From positions 8,364,344 through 8,428,343 of the forward strand of contig OZ007511.1 of assembly GCA_963931865.1 (NCBI GenBank): DNA of 64,000 nucleotides, written 5' to 3'. The stretch comes from Axinella damicornis (Eukaryota; Porifera; Demospongiae; Axinellida; Axinellidae). This document shows, in pieces, positions 34,573 through 45,126 of the stretch; the stretch's first letter is position 1, and each line of letters begins with the position of its first letter. Made by a program: the position numbers and the translations under genes. The notes under the pieces are model-generated. The model made no database searches and was not told the origin of the DNA. It saw only the letters and a list, made by a program, of their open reading frames with translations.

Positions 34573-35749
34573 ATCCCCAGGCCCACCTTCCCTCCCTCAC
34601 ATTCTTCTCCATGTGCTTCATTGCCTCCTGCAGTGGACTCTCCTTAAGCAGTGTGCCAGCCAGGTCCTAGCCATCAGGCGGTGGATGAGGTCGGTGGTTT
34701 CCTCTGGAGAGAGCACCACCATCACATGTATACCAGCAGGCTGTGCAGCACTACGTAGGCTTAGCAGAGCATCATCTCCAGAGCCAAATGCCTGGTAGAT
34801 GGATACACCAATTAGCTAGGTAAATTATTGTATTACCAGGAAATGCTGTATTTATGTACATTGCACGGTATATTTTTTTCCATGGTGGCGTGCCTCCAAC
34901 CGGGACGAGTAGCTGGAGAGGAAGACCATATATGCATCCTACATTTGTACAAGGAAGTGTGGGTGGGTAGGGTCACCTGAGAACAGAGATAGATGGATGT
35001 GATCATTGAAATTAGAATCAATGTGTTTCAGAAGTACATTCTTGTAATCTGGGATAGGAGCAAATTGTATTCAAGGAGTATAGCTTAAGGTTGGGGAGCA
35101 TCTAACACCAGCTCACCTCTTGTAGATTTGGTCCACTCGTTCCATCCAAAGTGGTACCTGTTTATGTCCACAGTTCACATAAAGAGACCATTCCAGAACA
35201 GCCGATTCAGCGCAAGAATGTCCGGCAGCTATAGAGGAGAAAATCGATTCCCGGACACCACTAGTCTAGCTGCTAGACCCTCCTCTCCCTCCCAGAAATG
35301 ATGTACATCATTTGCTGGAGGGAGAGGAGGGTCTAGCAGCTAGACTAGGACACCACATACTGTCGGACATAATAGTTGCACTGTTGACTTTAAGCAGGCA
35401 GATCTATCGTTGTAAATGAATCCCTTGAAGAACCATCTTTCTGCATGTAAGAGAAGGGAACAGTGTTGAGGATTCTGGCCTTGTGTTTGCCACTTGAAAT
35501 TTGGGACTACCTAATCTGTGTTAAATTATTATTGCTGTAGAGCACCGCATGTGGACTTTATGCTAGGTGCAAATTAACTTGTGTATCTGCTGATGCACAG
35601 ATCATTAAGTACATGAGTCAATTGTGTGTGTGTGTGTGTGTTTGTGTGTGTGTGTCACAGCAACATCACAGGTATATATACTGATGTGAGGCTCACCTTT
35701 CCTGATTTCATTATAGGTGAAGTTTGATTGAAAGACTGCTCAAAGTGCC
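33809..35749 (-). CDS. Unrecognised multi-exon gene, several candidate exons, some damaged
   Basis: Minus-strand exon candidates in order. 35,749-35,697 has acceptor TGCAG, peptide HFEQSFNQTSPIMKSGK and donor GTGAGC. About 35,440-35,115 ends at donor GTGAGC and is interrupted by a MITE. About 35,055-34,940 follows acceptor ATCCCAG, with peptide YKNVLLKHIDSNFNDHIHLS and SGDPTHPHFLVQM. 34,791-34,601 has acceptor TACCAG and donor GTGAGG, peptide AFGSGDDALLSLRSAA then ETTDLIHRLMA, with a one-base shift before DLAGTLLKESPLQEAM. 34,043 to about 33,860 encodes SGQRDLLAAVSVKSAAV and PPSVYIKLKYKDTYGE. In the second exon the frame that fits both splice phases has stops, while the open frame does not fit the phases. 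So the model is incomplete and the gene may be decaying. I cannot name the family. Confidence 0.35.
34529..34572. repeat. Poly(C) tract, 44 C
   Basis: Longest homopolymer in the window. It lies just downstream of a candidate exon donor of the minus-strand gene. Confidence 0.95.
35261..35348. mobile_element. 88-bp foldback MITE with 7-bp target duplication
   Basis: Flanked by GACACCA at 35,254-35,260 and 35,349-35,355. Arms CTAGTCTAGCTGCTAGACCC and complement. It lies inside a candidate exon of the minus-strand gene. Confidence 0.9.
35623..35655. repeat. (TG)n microsatellite
   Basis: TG dinucleotide run with one TTT interruption. Confidence 0.9.
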
Positions 35750-36091
35750 CTGCATTAGAGCGTAACAGGAAACAAATGTACTACAATTGACATCACAACT
35801 ATCACAATATGAAAAAGCACTGAAGTGCAAACCTCGCCCTCATGTAGCGAAGCATACCCATAAGATCTACTAGTGGAATGCAGGACATTGGATGGCGAGC
35901 CTGAGCGAAGTGCACGTGCAGGACATGCATGGAGCAGTTGCATTCATATGACGGTCATCAGACTCAATTGTGTGACTGGGCAATGAGCCACAGAAATTAT
36001 GACACTAAACATACACTCATGCACATCACAGCAACTGTGAGTCAGGTTAGCATTAGCTGAAGCATTCTAGCAGGTAGCTACGTCACCGGCC

Positions 36092-36224
36092 ATGGCGGTA
36101 GACCCACGAGTAGCCTCGTTCCCAGACGAAAGTCTAGCCCGCGAGACTAACCCACGAGCTGTCTCCGACTTTGTTGTCGCCATCGAGGAGGCAGAAGTTC
36201 ATGGTGCTCTAGCCAATGAGACAG
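36092..36224 (+). CDS. First exon of an unrecognised gene, with in-frame MITE insertion
   Basis: Starts at ATG in a GGCCATGGCG context and ends at a good donor (ACAG/GTAGGT). It encodes MAVDPR, then 16 residues from a short MITE plus its target duplication, then AVSDFVVAIEEAEVHGALAN. The insert (36,111-36,149) begins TAGCCTCGTTCCCAG, ends CGCGAGACTA, and is flanked by ACCCACGAG on both sides. Insert plus one duplication is 48 bases, so the frame stays open. Downstream exons were not found. The candidate minus-strand gene ends its 5'-most visible exon at 35,749, so the two could share a divergent promoter region. Family unknown. Confidence 0.5.
36111..36149. mobile_element. 39-bp miniature element inside an exon
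   Basis: Ends TAGCCTCG / CGCGAGACTA are inverted and match the TAG(T/C)CTCG...CGAGACTA foldbacks elsewhere in the window. Target duplication ACCCACGAG at 36,102-36,110 and 36,150-36,158. Confidence 0.85.
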
Positions 36225-36663
36225 GTAGGTTCGTTCATGTTCACGAGTAGTCTCCGTCTTTGTTAGCATGTTGCGCACAATTATTACTGCACTGCACGTG
36301 CAAGTATCATGTGTCATCCGGTGCGCGTTCGGGGTCTGGTATCGGGATCCCGGGAACCAGACTATAGCCCGCTACCTCATCAGTTTGTCACTTTGTGCCG
36401 CTTGGTTTGTGGTAGCGCTGGTGTCGCTAGACGCCATGCTTCACGTACCAGTAGTCTAGTAACAGCGTTAGTGACCCGCTGATGTCGATTTTGTGGCACA
36501 AGCACCAAGTAAAGTTTTCGTGGTGAGCTAAAAACTGTCATAACTCTCGAACTAAACATTTTTATCCAAATTGCTATCTTGATTTTGTTCCTTACGTCGA
36601 GCGCTTTCTTTTGATACCTTGGTCTCGCTTGTCAAGTACCCACAGCGCCCGCTAGAACAGTAA

Positions 36664-36714
36664 CAGACAGACAGACACACAGACACACAGACACACACAC
36701 ACACACACACACAC
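36664..36714. repeat. (ACAG)/(CA)n microsatellite
   Basis: CAGACAGACAGACACACAG grading into (CA)n. 36,225-37,380 otherwise shows no convincing gene. A 70-codon minus-strand frame at 37,024-37,233 looks protein-like but I cannot support it. Confidence 0.9.
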
Positions 36715-37382
36715 GATGAGTACTAGAACCTTGCCATGGGCGAGGTTAATGAAGTGGCATGAGGTCTTGCAATAACATTACAGCCTCTGGCTAAGTGGGT
36801 GTTTACAACAATATAATAGGCTGGCTTCTAAGTGGGTGTTAGGGTCATAGGATCCTCCCAAAGGGCACTGCCCATTGCATGGAACTCCCCAGAGAACACT
36901 GAGGATGATGTCACCAAATAGAAAGGTGTACATACAAGTCTGGATGTCATGCAGAGGTGGTTGGACAATATGATGCGACCATACATGCGTGGGCGAATTT
37001 ATATGGAGGTTTACTATGTGTTCTCAATAGTCTTGACGAGTATCTAGACAAAAATTGACATCAAGTATGGCCTCTTGAAGGATCGGCTGCGGGGGATGGC
37101 AGGCATGCACTCCTATACCTTCCAACTGTAACTTCACTTCTCGTTGGCACTTTACATTTTCCTCCAGTTGACCGAAACGCGTATATGTCATGTGCACAGA
37201 AAATGCACCCAACCTCCTCTGGATGTCAAGCATGTCGTACGTGCAAAACCCCTTTATTCTCGTTGCAATGCTTATTGCACACAGGGCGTTACTGAAAAAC
37301 AGCCCGCTGATGTAGCAACCCTGTTAAAAGACAATACAATACATCCCTGCCTACACACTCAGAGGCACTGCTGAGGACCCCT

Positions 37383-37690
37383 AGGCACTCAGTTGCGGAA
37401 CCTAGGCTCTCAGTTTTGGACCCCTAGGCAGAACCCCAGTAGTGGACCCCTAGGCACTCAGTTGTGGACCCCTATAGGCACTCAGTTGTGGACCCCTAGG
37501 CACTCAGTTGTGGACCTTAGGCACTCAGTTGTGGACCCTAGGCATTCAGTTGTGGACCCCTTGGCACTGATTTGTGGACCCCTAGGCACTGAGTTGTGGA
37601 CCCCTAGGCACTCAGTTGTGGACCCCTAGGCACTCAGTTGTGGACCCCTAGGCACTCAGTTGTGGACCCCTAGGTTTTGGATCCCCCCTA
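37383..37690. repeat. ~23-bp minisatellite
   Basis: About 13 tandem units of AGGCACTCAGTTGTGGACCC(CT), with length variants at the CCCCT step. 37,691-38,605 shows no gene that I can support. Confidence 0.95.
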
Positions 37691-38610
37691 GGGAGGAGGG
37701 TCTACAAAGGTAGCAACATGTAAATGATGAGTGGCGAAGGTAACCAGTTATCCACCAACTGATTTAGTTCTCTACCCAACTACTCAGCTATCAGAAGCTA
37801 ATGGAATGCAATATACTATCAGATTCAAATTCGGATTGGGCAGGTTTCCAGCTAACCATTCTGATCAGCATGGCCCAACGAATGAATCTATTCTGATCCA
37901 GCTTGATAGTTCTCACTGATGGTTGGTGGCTTACTCACATGTTCGTACTTCATAGCTGGTTGTCATGGAGCTCACTGCTTTTCTCCATTGAGTTCGTCTT
38001 CTCATTGCTTCTTCATGAGCTTTTCTTACCCATACGACCAAGTGTGGCTCTGCAAGGTAAAAGATTATAGCTACCAATCACTGTGGCTCTGCAAGTCTCT
38101 TGATTTTGCATTACACACAAGAAATTGTGACTCGTTTAGTTTACAGCAACAGTCTACGTATTTATACTAACAACCTCTGCCTCAAGACAAAGTTAAAGAG
38201 GCACTTATGTGTTGCATGTAGAAGCATCTGCGAATGGGATGAAAGTGATCAACATACCTTTTAGCTAATACTTGATCAACAGATCAAGACAAAGTCCATG
38301 CGACAAGAATCAATAAATTTTCTGAGATACTAAGGAGGCATGGCTAGCATCAGAAGGCCAATTACAAATCTTGATCACATTCGCAAATGCTTCTATAGGC
38401 AACACGTATGTAAGCCACTAGCTACCCCCTGCACATTCACTGTTATATCCTTTCTGACTCCTCAACCATGGCTAACATGTACACTCTCTATGCTACAGCC
38501 CAGGGCCAATATAGGTCTGTTGAACTGTACACAATAGTTGTATAATCTATGTAGGTCTCTTGAAATCTACACAAAAGATGCAGGATGAAGTGTGCAAGGA
38601 TGATCAAGTT

Positions 38611-38636
38611 GGGGGGGGGGGGGGGGGGGGGGGGGG
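38611..38636. repeat. Poly(G) tract, 26 G
   Basis: Uninterrupted G run. 38,637-39,500 is unique-looking, with no gene seen. Confidence 0.95.
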
Positions 38637-39503
38637 TGGCATGAAAAACAGGCAGTTTACTATACCTACAACAGTTTTAGGTGTCCTGATGAGTAAGTAG
38701 TTGTGGTGAGGAGACCAGTATGTGAGATAACTGTCAAGTGAACCAAACAATCATATGAAATTCCACAGAGATACTAGCGTTGTTCCCATGCTGAAGGAGA
38801 AATGGCCTATATCTACACACGAAGGAAATAGGCACCTGTAAGCAAGGTGCACATAATTTCAAATGACAATCGTCAAATACGACGTGCGCTGCATTTGAAT
38901 TATAGAGCTTTTTCCAATCCGTACGTAGGATCGAAAGTGTCTGGAAGACTTCAGCGCTTAATAAAGAGTAGCTGGGACGAGAGTTGAAGCTGTGCCTAAC
39001 AGTGAATATGTGCCTAAAAGTTGTGCTTAATAATGCACAGCTTTGGTATTACCCCTAGACCGACAATTTTACAAGTAGGAAGCTTAGGGTATTGACCAAG
39101 ACACATGCATAACAATCCCTGCAAACTTAGCAGTAGGGAGGGATCCAGTGTACAGTGAAGTGGAATTCAGGGCATTTGTTACTGTATGCTTGTGTATACC
39201 AGGTGATGGAACTCAGGGTACAATTAGGTCAGGCCATTCCCACTGCCAGTAAGGCTTGCAGTATGCAAATATGGCGGGGGAAGGCCTGGGATATCTGGTC
39301 ACATGTGACCCAGTGTTATAATACCTGCTTCACGTCAATCTGTCCCCAGCATTGAGAACAATGAATGGTATTGATCATCTTTGTATGATAATAGTGGTGT
39401 TTACGGCAAGTTATGAGGAGGAGGTGGAACTCGTACAATATTCAGGTGTTCGCAACTTGTGTAGCTGAGGTGTGGAACTTGGTACAATAATTCACAAGCT
39501 ACA

Positions 39504-39531
39504 GTAGTCAGTCAGTCAGTCAGTCAGTCAA
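39504..39531. repeat. (AGTC)n microsatellite
   Basis: Six to seven tandem AGTC units. Confidence 0.95.
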
Positions 39532-39839
39532 CATGCATTCTCTGTAATCTAGCTATACTTGACACGTGCATGAGGATATACCTTACTTCCGGTTTAACCA
39601 GATGTACACAGTGGCAGACATCACGTGAGAAATTTCACCAGGCCTTCACAAGATAAAATCTGGGTGGAGGCCTGGGAACGAGGTTAGGGCTCGCTCACAT
39701 TGGCCCAACAATTATAATCATCAAAAACATTTTCACTTAGTAAAAGAAACCTTCTAAACTGCTCATAATAGCTACATGTATCATTCTAGTTCAACTTTAG
39801 TATCGTTATGTACATGTTTCCTCAAGCTACTACATGTAG

Positions 39840-40660
39840 CTACTTGACATATATCTCAATGAGCTCAATCGCTGTATCTTCGATTGCAATGGTTCATGGT
39901 GCTCCCACAGATCCTCAACTCAAGGTCAGAGGTGCTAGGCTGAGACAGCTGCTTGCAAAACCATGGCGGAGTGTTAAGCGTGCAGCAGGCACTACCAGCA
40001 GAACCACAACCACTACCATCCCACAAGGGATCATCAGGATAGAAAATATATTGGAAAGCTTCACCAGCTGGCACACCGGTCTCACAAAAGTAGTCAGTAT
40101 CAACAAATGATGGCACATTACTGGGATCAGGGTGGTTGGCATTGCAGGGGCACGCAACGGCACGTAAATCGATTTCATCTAGTCCCGCAGCAAACGTCCA
40201 AATGTGTTGTCGTGGGTTTCCGTAAGTCAGGCTAATACCATCGACATAAGGATCCTCAATTGTAGCAACATCAGGGCCACCATCACGTAGGTAAAATGCA
40301 TCAGTTGAAGCAACTTGGTATCCAATGATACGACCACACACACGACTGTACTCAAGACCTTGAGAACTGTAGCTGGTTGAATCACAAGCATTATTATTCC
40401 TCCTGCCACACGACCGTTTTGGTGAGGAGTAAAGACTCCAGTTCGCAGGACAATCCTGAGCACGTTCTGTCATATCAAGGTAGGCAATTCTTGTCCATCC
40501 AATTCCTCCACAGCCACAGTTGCCATAACCGCCCAATGTTCGTGGATCCTGAAGCAATGTGCGAATGCATGTTCTGGTCAATTTCAGCAATCAAATTGTT
40601 TCGCTCGGCAACTGATGGGCAGCCTTCTCCATTTCCTACCAAAGTTGAAGCATTGAGGCT
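39840..40660 (-). pseudogene. Cysteine-rich secreted-type protein (sponge/cnidarian family), two frameshifts
   Basis: The 3' exon of a gene whose core is intact. From about 40,550 down it reads GCGGIGWTRIAYLDM, a Cys-rich stretch, VCGRIIGYQ, DPYVDGISLTYG, RQHIWTFAAG, CPCNANHP, a DYFCETG motif and a Cys-rich end. I recognise this order from a large family of uncharacterised, presumably extracellular proteins in sponges and sea anemones. Two indels break it. Near 40,566 an extra ATGC separates the N-terminal part (GEGCPSVAERNNLIAEIDQN) from IRTLLQDP. Near 39,885 the frame shifts so that the usual end (DTAIELIEIYVK, stop at 39,840-39,842) is read only in another frame. A TTGGTAG acceptor near 40,640 is a possible exon start. 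Upstream exons, including any signal peptide, were not found. Confidence 0.6.
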
Positions 40661-40906
40661 CACGGGATGGAATAGGAATATTATTTCTGCTTCCTATGCT
40701 TTGGCAAAAGGCCTGAGTTTGGTTTCTGCAATAAATAAATGCTCTTCTAGTCTTTTTGTTGAAGCTCATTAAATATGAACGTGGCCTTTGACCTCTGCTG
40801 ACTCGAGGAAATACATGAAAGGCGGTTCAGTAGGCTAAGCAAGCAACTTTAGCGAATGTTTAGCTTCTGTCCTACACTGCAAAGGGCTGAAAAATGAGTT
40901 TTGGTT

Positions 40907-40945
40907 CGTGTCCGCGTCCGCGTCCGCGTCCGTGTCCGCGTCCGA
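40907..40945. repeat. (GTCCGC)n hexamer repeat
   Basis: About six tandem hexamers, some with GTCCGT. It lies 30 bases from the start of block A homology at about 40,972. Confidence 0.9.
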
Positions 40946-40971
40946 CCGTATCCGCGTTTTCCACTTGCCCC

Positions 40972-43690
40972 ACATGGTGTGGCTTGCATTCAAGACTATA
41001 GCTATGGTACACATAATTCAAGCAGGGTGAGAAGTCGACATCAGACTCTCGCTTGCTCGTGCACGACTTTTAGGCCTCATCACATCAAACCATACATAAT
41101 TTATGTACAATCTATGCAGCCTCCTTCCCATGCCCTGCCAAGCTTTTCGTCCCTTGCAGTACAGAAATGCAGCTACAAGAGACGAAAAGCTGGGCGGGGC
41201 CTGGGAACGAGAATAGAATCTATGATCAAAGGAAGGATCACATCCTGCAGAACTATTTAATAATTGGCTAGTCAAGTAGATCTAAAATCAGCAAGAACAG
41301 CCCTGAGCCTTTCCAACGGTAGAACCTGTCTTCCTGGTGCACGAAGTTGGGCGGGTTGTTCTGAAGAAATTCCGTCTCCCCAACTAGCTTGGACAGCAGA
41401 CTCACATCACGCTGCGAAAAGACATCTCGCCATTGCTGTGAGTGCCGACGTCACTGGACACTAATAATCTGTTTCGGTTTTCGAGGTTCCCAGACCGCCT
41501 GTGGAAAGAACCGGAGTCAGGATCGTGGCAGCTCAGGCACATTAATGATATTCATGAGGCTGTGGCCTGAAACATGAAAATCCATGAATTATAGCATCAG
41601 CCGGTGTCAATTATAATCTGAGAATGAACTTGGTTTGACATGTGTCAACGGTATGTAGTCCAAAGCCTGCAACTAATAGTGAACGGCTGCTAACGATATT
41701 CATGACTCATTTAATGATATTCATAATGGCCTTGGCCAGTAAAAGTCAGTTCTTGGGCTAGCTATACACAGGCTTACTGCTCAGCCTGCCACTGAGCTAC
41801 TTCGAGAGTTCAGCAGTACATAGCTATCAGGCCTCATAGCCACTCATTAACTAGTCTCGTTCTCAGACCCAAACAACCTCAGCGAAGATCATGCACATGC
41901 AATACCTAAACAACCCCAGCAAAGATCGCTTGCAGTATCTGCAAGGCCAAGCAATCTTCGCAGGGGTTGTTTGAGTCTGGGGAACGATACTAGTCATGCA
42001 TGCGTGTCCACTGTCTGCTGGTCTCCCTGGGAGTCCTGTTAAACTGTACGCTATAGTTGGACGCTCCTTCGCGCTGATTCATGTGATCATATAGAAACAA
42101 ATACCACGCTTGATAGCAGGAGCTGATGAGCACCGCAAAGCGCCCCGTTATATTGATAGTAATCAGCTTTAAAAATAATCATTGGGTACAAAGCTCATGA
42201 ATGTGGTTTTGCTGATGAGGTATATATGTAGCTGAACAGAACAAAGGTTCTCAGTGCTTATGACAGTTTCGGATGTGCCTCTTGAGGTACGTGGGTGTTG
42301 CAAAACTCTTACTGCAGAATTCACAGTTGTGGGGAATCTGTTGGTGAATCCTGTAATGCTCAGGAAGATAATCTTTCCTGACGGTCCTTCCACACCACTC
42401 GCACATGCATTTCGGGGGGCCGGAATGAGATGACTCCATGTGACCTTGCAGAGCCAATTCAGTAGGAAACCACTTCAAACAATCTCTACAGCTAAACGTT
42501 AGCTTCTCTAATTGGTCAGGGTGGTACTCTGAAGTATGATCTTGAAGAGTATCAGCGTAGCGGAAGACCTTATCACAGAACTGACATTTGTGAGACTTTC
42601 GATGGGACTTTCGATGGCTTGTAAGACCAGCTGCTGATTTGCAAGCCTTAGAACAATGTTCACATACATACTCTGTTGATGATGATTTTTCAAGCTCTGA
42701 TGGCTTCTCTTGGTCTGGGTTACACAGGAACGGTTTTTCTCCTGTGTGGACTCTCTGGTGACAATTCAGATTTCCACGTTGGCTGAACCTCTTGGGACAA
42801 AACTCACACAGGAATGGCTTCTCTCCTGTGTGGACTCTCTGGTGTCTATTCAGATTTCCACGTAGGCTGAACCTCTTGGGACAGAACTCACATAGGAATG
42901 GTTTCTCTCCTGTGTGGACTCTCCGGTGTCGATTCAGATCTCCACGGTTGTTGAACCTCTTGGGACAGAACTCACACAGGAATGGCGTCTCTCCTGTGTG
43001 GACTCTCTGGTGTGTATTCAGATTTCCATGATCGTTGAACCTCTTGGGACAGAACTTACACTTGTATGGCTTCTCTCCTGTGTGGACTCTCTGGTGTTTA
43101 TTCAGATTTCCATGATCGTTGAACCTCTTGGGACAGAACTTACACTTGTATGGCTTCTCTCCTGTGTGGACTCTCTGGTGTCTATTCAGATCTCCACGTA
43201 GGTTGAACCTCTTGGGACAGAACTCACACAGGAATGGCTTCTCTCCTGTGTGGACTCTATGGTGTCTATTCAGATGATGACATCGATTGAACCTCTTGGG
43301 GCAGAACTTGCACAGGAATGGTTTCTCTCCTGTGTGTATCCGAAGGTGACGTCTAAGATCACCAGACTGTCCAAATGACTTTGAGCAATATGTACACTTC
43401 AAAGCATGTGCCCTAGATCTAGCAGGTGTTCCTGAATGCCTCTTCATTGTCTGTACACCCGCAAACACACCAGCAGTAATCACATTCAGTCGGCGTTTCT
43501 CCTTCCGATTTCTCAGCAGCTGATTGTAACTACATCGGTGATTTGTTTCTGGTCAGTGGTGAATGAAGGATCTTCTCTGTTGCTTCTCTTATTTCACTGG
43601 TATCTTCAGGACAACCTCTTGGTGCTGCAGCCTATAGACAGTATACAACTGCAAGTGACTGGATTGACATGCACATAAGTGTACATGCTG
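40972..43690. repeat. Segmental duplication block A, partial copy 4
   Basis: Homology to 1,053 onward and 27,508 onward begins abruptly at about 40,972 (CACATGGTGTGGCTTGCATT), so the minisatellite part is absent. From about 43,480 the upstream flank switches to the block-B type (as at 12,530), so this copy is a recombinant of the two blocks. Confidence 0.8.
42251..43447 (-). CDS. C2H2 zinc-finger protein, cluster copy 4
   Basis: Eight array fingers with helix residues (-1,2,3,6) QGDR, RHHR, LGDR, DGNK, DGNT, NGDR, LGNR, QGNC, then the degenerate finger and the five constant C-terminal fingers. Fingers 4 and 5 are near-identical tandem duplicates and carry KPYKCKFC rather than KPFLCEFC. Probable nuclear DNA-binding protein. 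The start used is the MKRHSGT ATG. Just upstream this copy has one T fewer than the others in the CTGGTGTGTTTGC region, so its relation to the upstream frame differs from the other six. Confidence 0.87.
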   Translation of the reverse strand: MKRHSGTPARSRAHALKCTYCSKSFGQSGDLRRHLRIHTGEKPFLCKFCPKRFNRCHHLNRHHRVHTGEKPFLCEFCPKRFNLRGDLNRHQRVHTGEKPYKCKFCPKRFNDHGNLNKHQRVHTGEKPYKCKFCPKRFNDHGNLNTHQRVHTGETPFLCEFCPKRFNNRGDLNRHRRVHTGEKPFLCEFCPKRFSLRGNLNRHQRVHTGEKPFLCEFCPKRFSQRGNLNCHQRVHTGEKPFLCNPDQEKPSELEKSSSTEYVCEHCSKACKSAAGLTSHRKSHRKSHKCQFCDKVFRYADTLQDHTSEYHPDQLEKLTFSCRDCLKWFPTELALQGHMESSHSGPPKCMCEWCGRTVRKDYLPEHYRIHQQIPHNCEFCSKSFATPTYLKRHIRNCHKH

Positions 43691-44199
43691 CTGTGGAATC
43701 AATACCATAGTTGCCGATTATTTCGCATGGCAATAATTTCGCGGTCTAGTCACTAAACTGCACAAATATTTCGCAGAGGGAAATTTTTAATTTTTCCGCT
43801 CATAATAACTTACTATTGACTTGTGCGATCGCGCCAATGGAGGAAGAGTTAGTGATTGAGCTATGTATGCGTACGTGGCTACCACGTCTATACAACGTTT
43901 CCGATTAAGCACGTGAACTAGCATGCGTTCGACGGAACGTTTACCTGGGAGATGGCAGCAAGGAAGATGAACACCATCCTATAGCGAAGAAGGACAATCT
44001 CTAGCCCAAGTACTTCTTCTAGTCCGGTTACCTCTCCTACCAGTGTAGCAGGCCAGATTTGGAGAAAGTATCTCCAGATGCAAGCCCAACATTCACCGCT
44101 CTCCACAACAGCTCGACGTTTGCTGTTGCATAAGTTGGAGGGAGGGCTCATGCGGTGCTGCTGTGGAGCCGCCGCAACTCCAGTTGCTTCGACAACGCC

Positions 44200-44330
44200 A
44201 TGAGAGAGCCCACGGATCTACTGATCACGTGCTTTACAGTCAAAATTTGAATTCTATATTTAGCATTTTGCAATCTGTGAACGTTGTATGCCCTCTTGCC
44301 GCCTTTGGCGGCTCGATGCGCCCTTGGTAA
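44200..44330. mobile_element. Relic of the 31.9-kb transposon family
   Basis: Contains TATGCCCTCTTGCCGCC, GGCGGCTCGATGCGCCCTTG and CAAAATTTGAATT, matching the ends of 31,930-32,522. The paralog at 13,265-13,290 joins CTTCGAC to CCCTTGGTAACAGG without it. Confidence 0.7.
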
Positions 44331-44514
44331 CAGGTAACTTGCCACACAAATGTAGCTGGTGGAGGGCGACTGTCATACACACCGAGCATAGTTGGTTGAA
44401 CAACATACGTGAACCTTTTTCATACTGCAATCTTTGCCATTTGCCGATTATGTCATTCTCATGTGAGGAAATATATCACAGGTTCTCCCCGCTTTTCCGT
44501 ACTGCGAGCGAGGT

Positions 44515-44900
44515 TGGGGGTGGGTGCACCTGACCAGTTGCAACATGAGTGGTACAGATCAGCATCCTTCCTAGTCCCGGAACCAGACCCTTCGCACGGG
44601 GAGGAGGAAGGGTTGGATTCGTTACATCAACATTCGGACCTGGGGACAACTCGAATGTAAGATGGTGCCCAGACCCTTCCTCCTGCCCGTGCGAAGGGTC
44701 TGGTTCCGAGACTACACCCTTCCTACCACTACCACTATAACAAGAGTACACACAGGTACAGGAAATAAAGTAGAGGATCAATAGGAGTCCCAGACTGTTA
44801 CATAGTTATATCATGTTCCTGGAATGGGTTACTTACCCAATTAGATTCCAAATGCACTATCAATTCCAGAACTTGTTCCAGCAACCAAAATCCAAGCACG
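44515..44900. repeat. Dispersed repeat R1, shortened copy
   Basis: 5' and 3' parts of R1 present, with the CAGTCGACC core deleted. It runs into the inversion junction. Confidence 0.75.
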
Positions 44901-45027
44901 TGTACGTGTAGACTGTAGACGTCATGCCAACGTCTGTACAAGTTACGTAACTTCCAGCAACCAAAATCCAAGCACGTGTACGTGTAGACTGTAGACGTCA
45001 TGCCAACGTCTGTACAAGTTACGTAAC
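44841..45027. repeat. Direct repeat D, copy 1
   Basis: Repeated at 50,520-50,703. It includes an internal tandem pair of about 73 bases beginning CCAGCAACCAAAATCCAAGC. Confidence 0.9.
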
Positions 45028-45101
45028 TACGTAACTTGTACAGACGTTGGCATGACGTCTACAGTCTACACGTACACGTGCTTGGATTTTGGTTGCTGGA
45101 A
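44953..45101. repeat. Junction palindrome
   Basis: Perfect arms of about 73 bases meet at 45,026 (TTACGTAACTACGTAA). The right side, to 45,126, is the inverted complement of part of repeat D. This is the left border of the big inverted duplication. Confidence 0.9.
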
Positions 45102-45126
45102 CAAGTTCTGGAATTGATAGTGCATT

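Noticed and set aside
37024..37233. Minus-strand 70-codon frame (MLDIQRRLGAFSVH...)
   Set aside because: It looks protein-like, but I see no splice sites, family motif or supporting neighbour, so I did not annotate it.
37393..37629. A 78-codon frame rich in RHSVVDP repeats
   Set aside because: Produced by the 23-bp minisatellite; the unit length is not a multiple of three and no codon bias is seen.
40901..41260. A 119-codon frame starting VRVRVRVRV
   Set aside because: The start is the GTCCGC hexamer repeat and the rest is block A flank, read the same way at 1,035 and 27,485 without conserved coding features.
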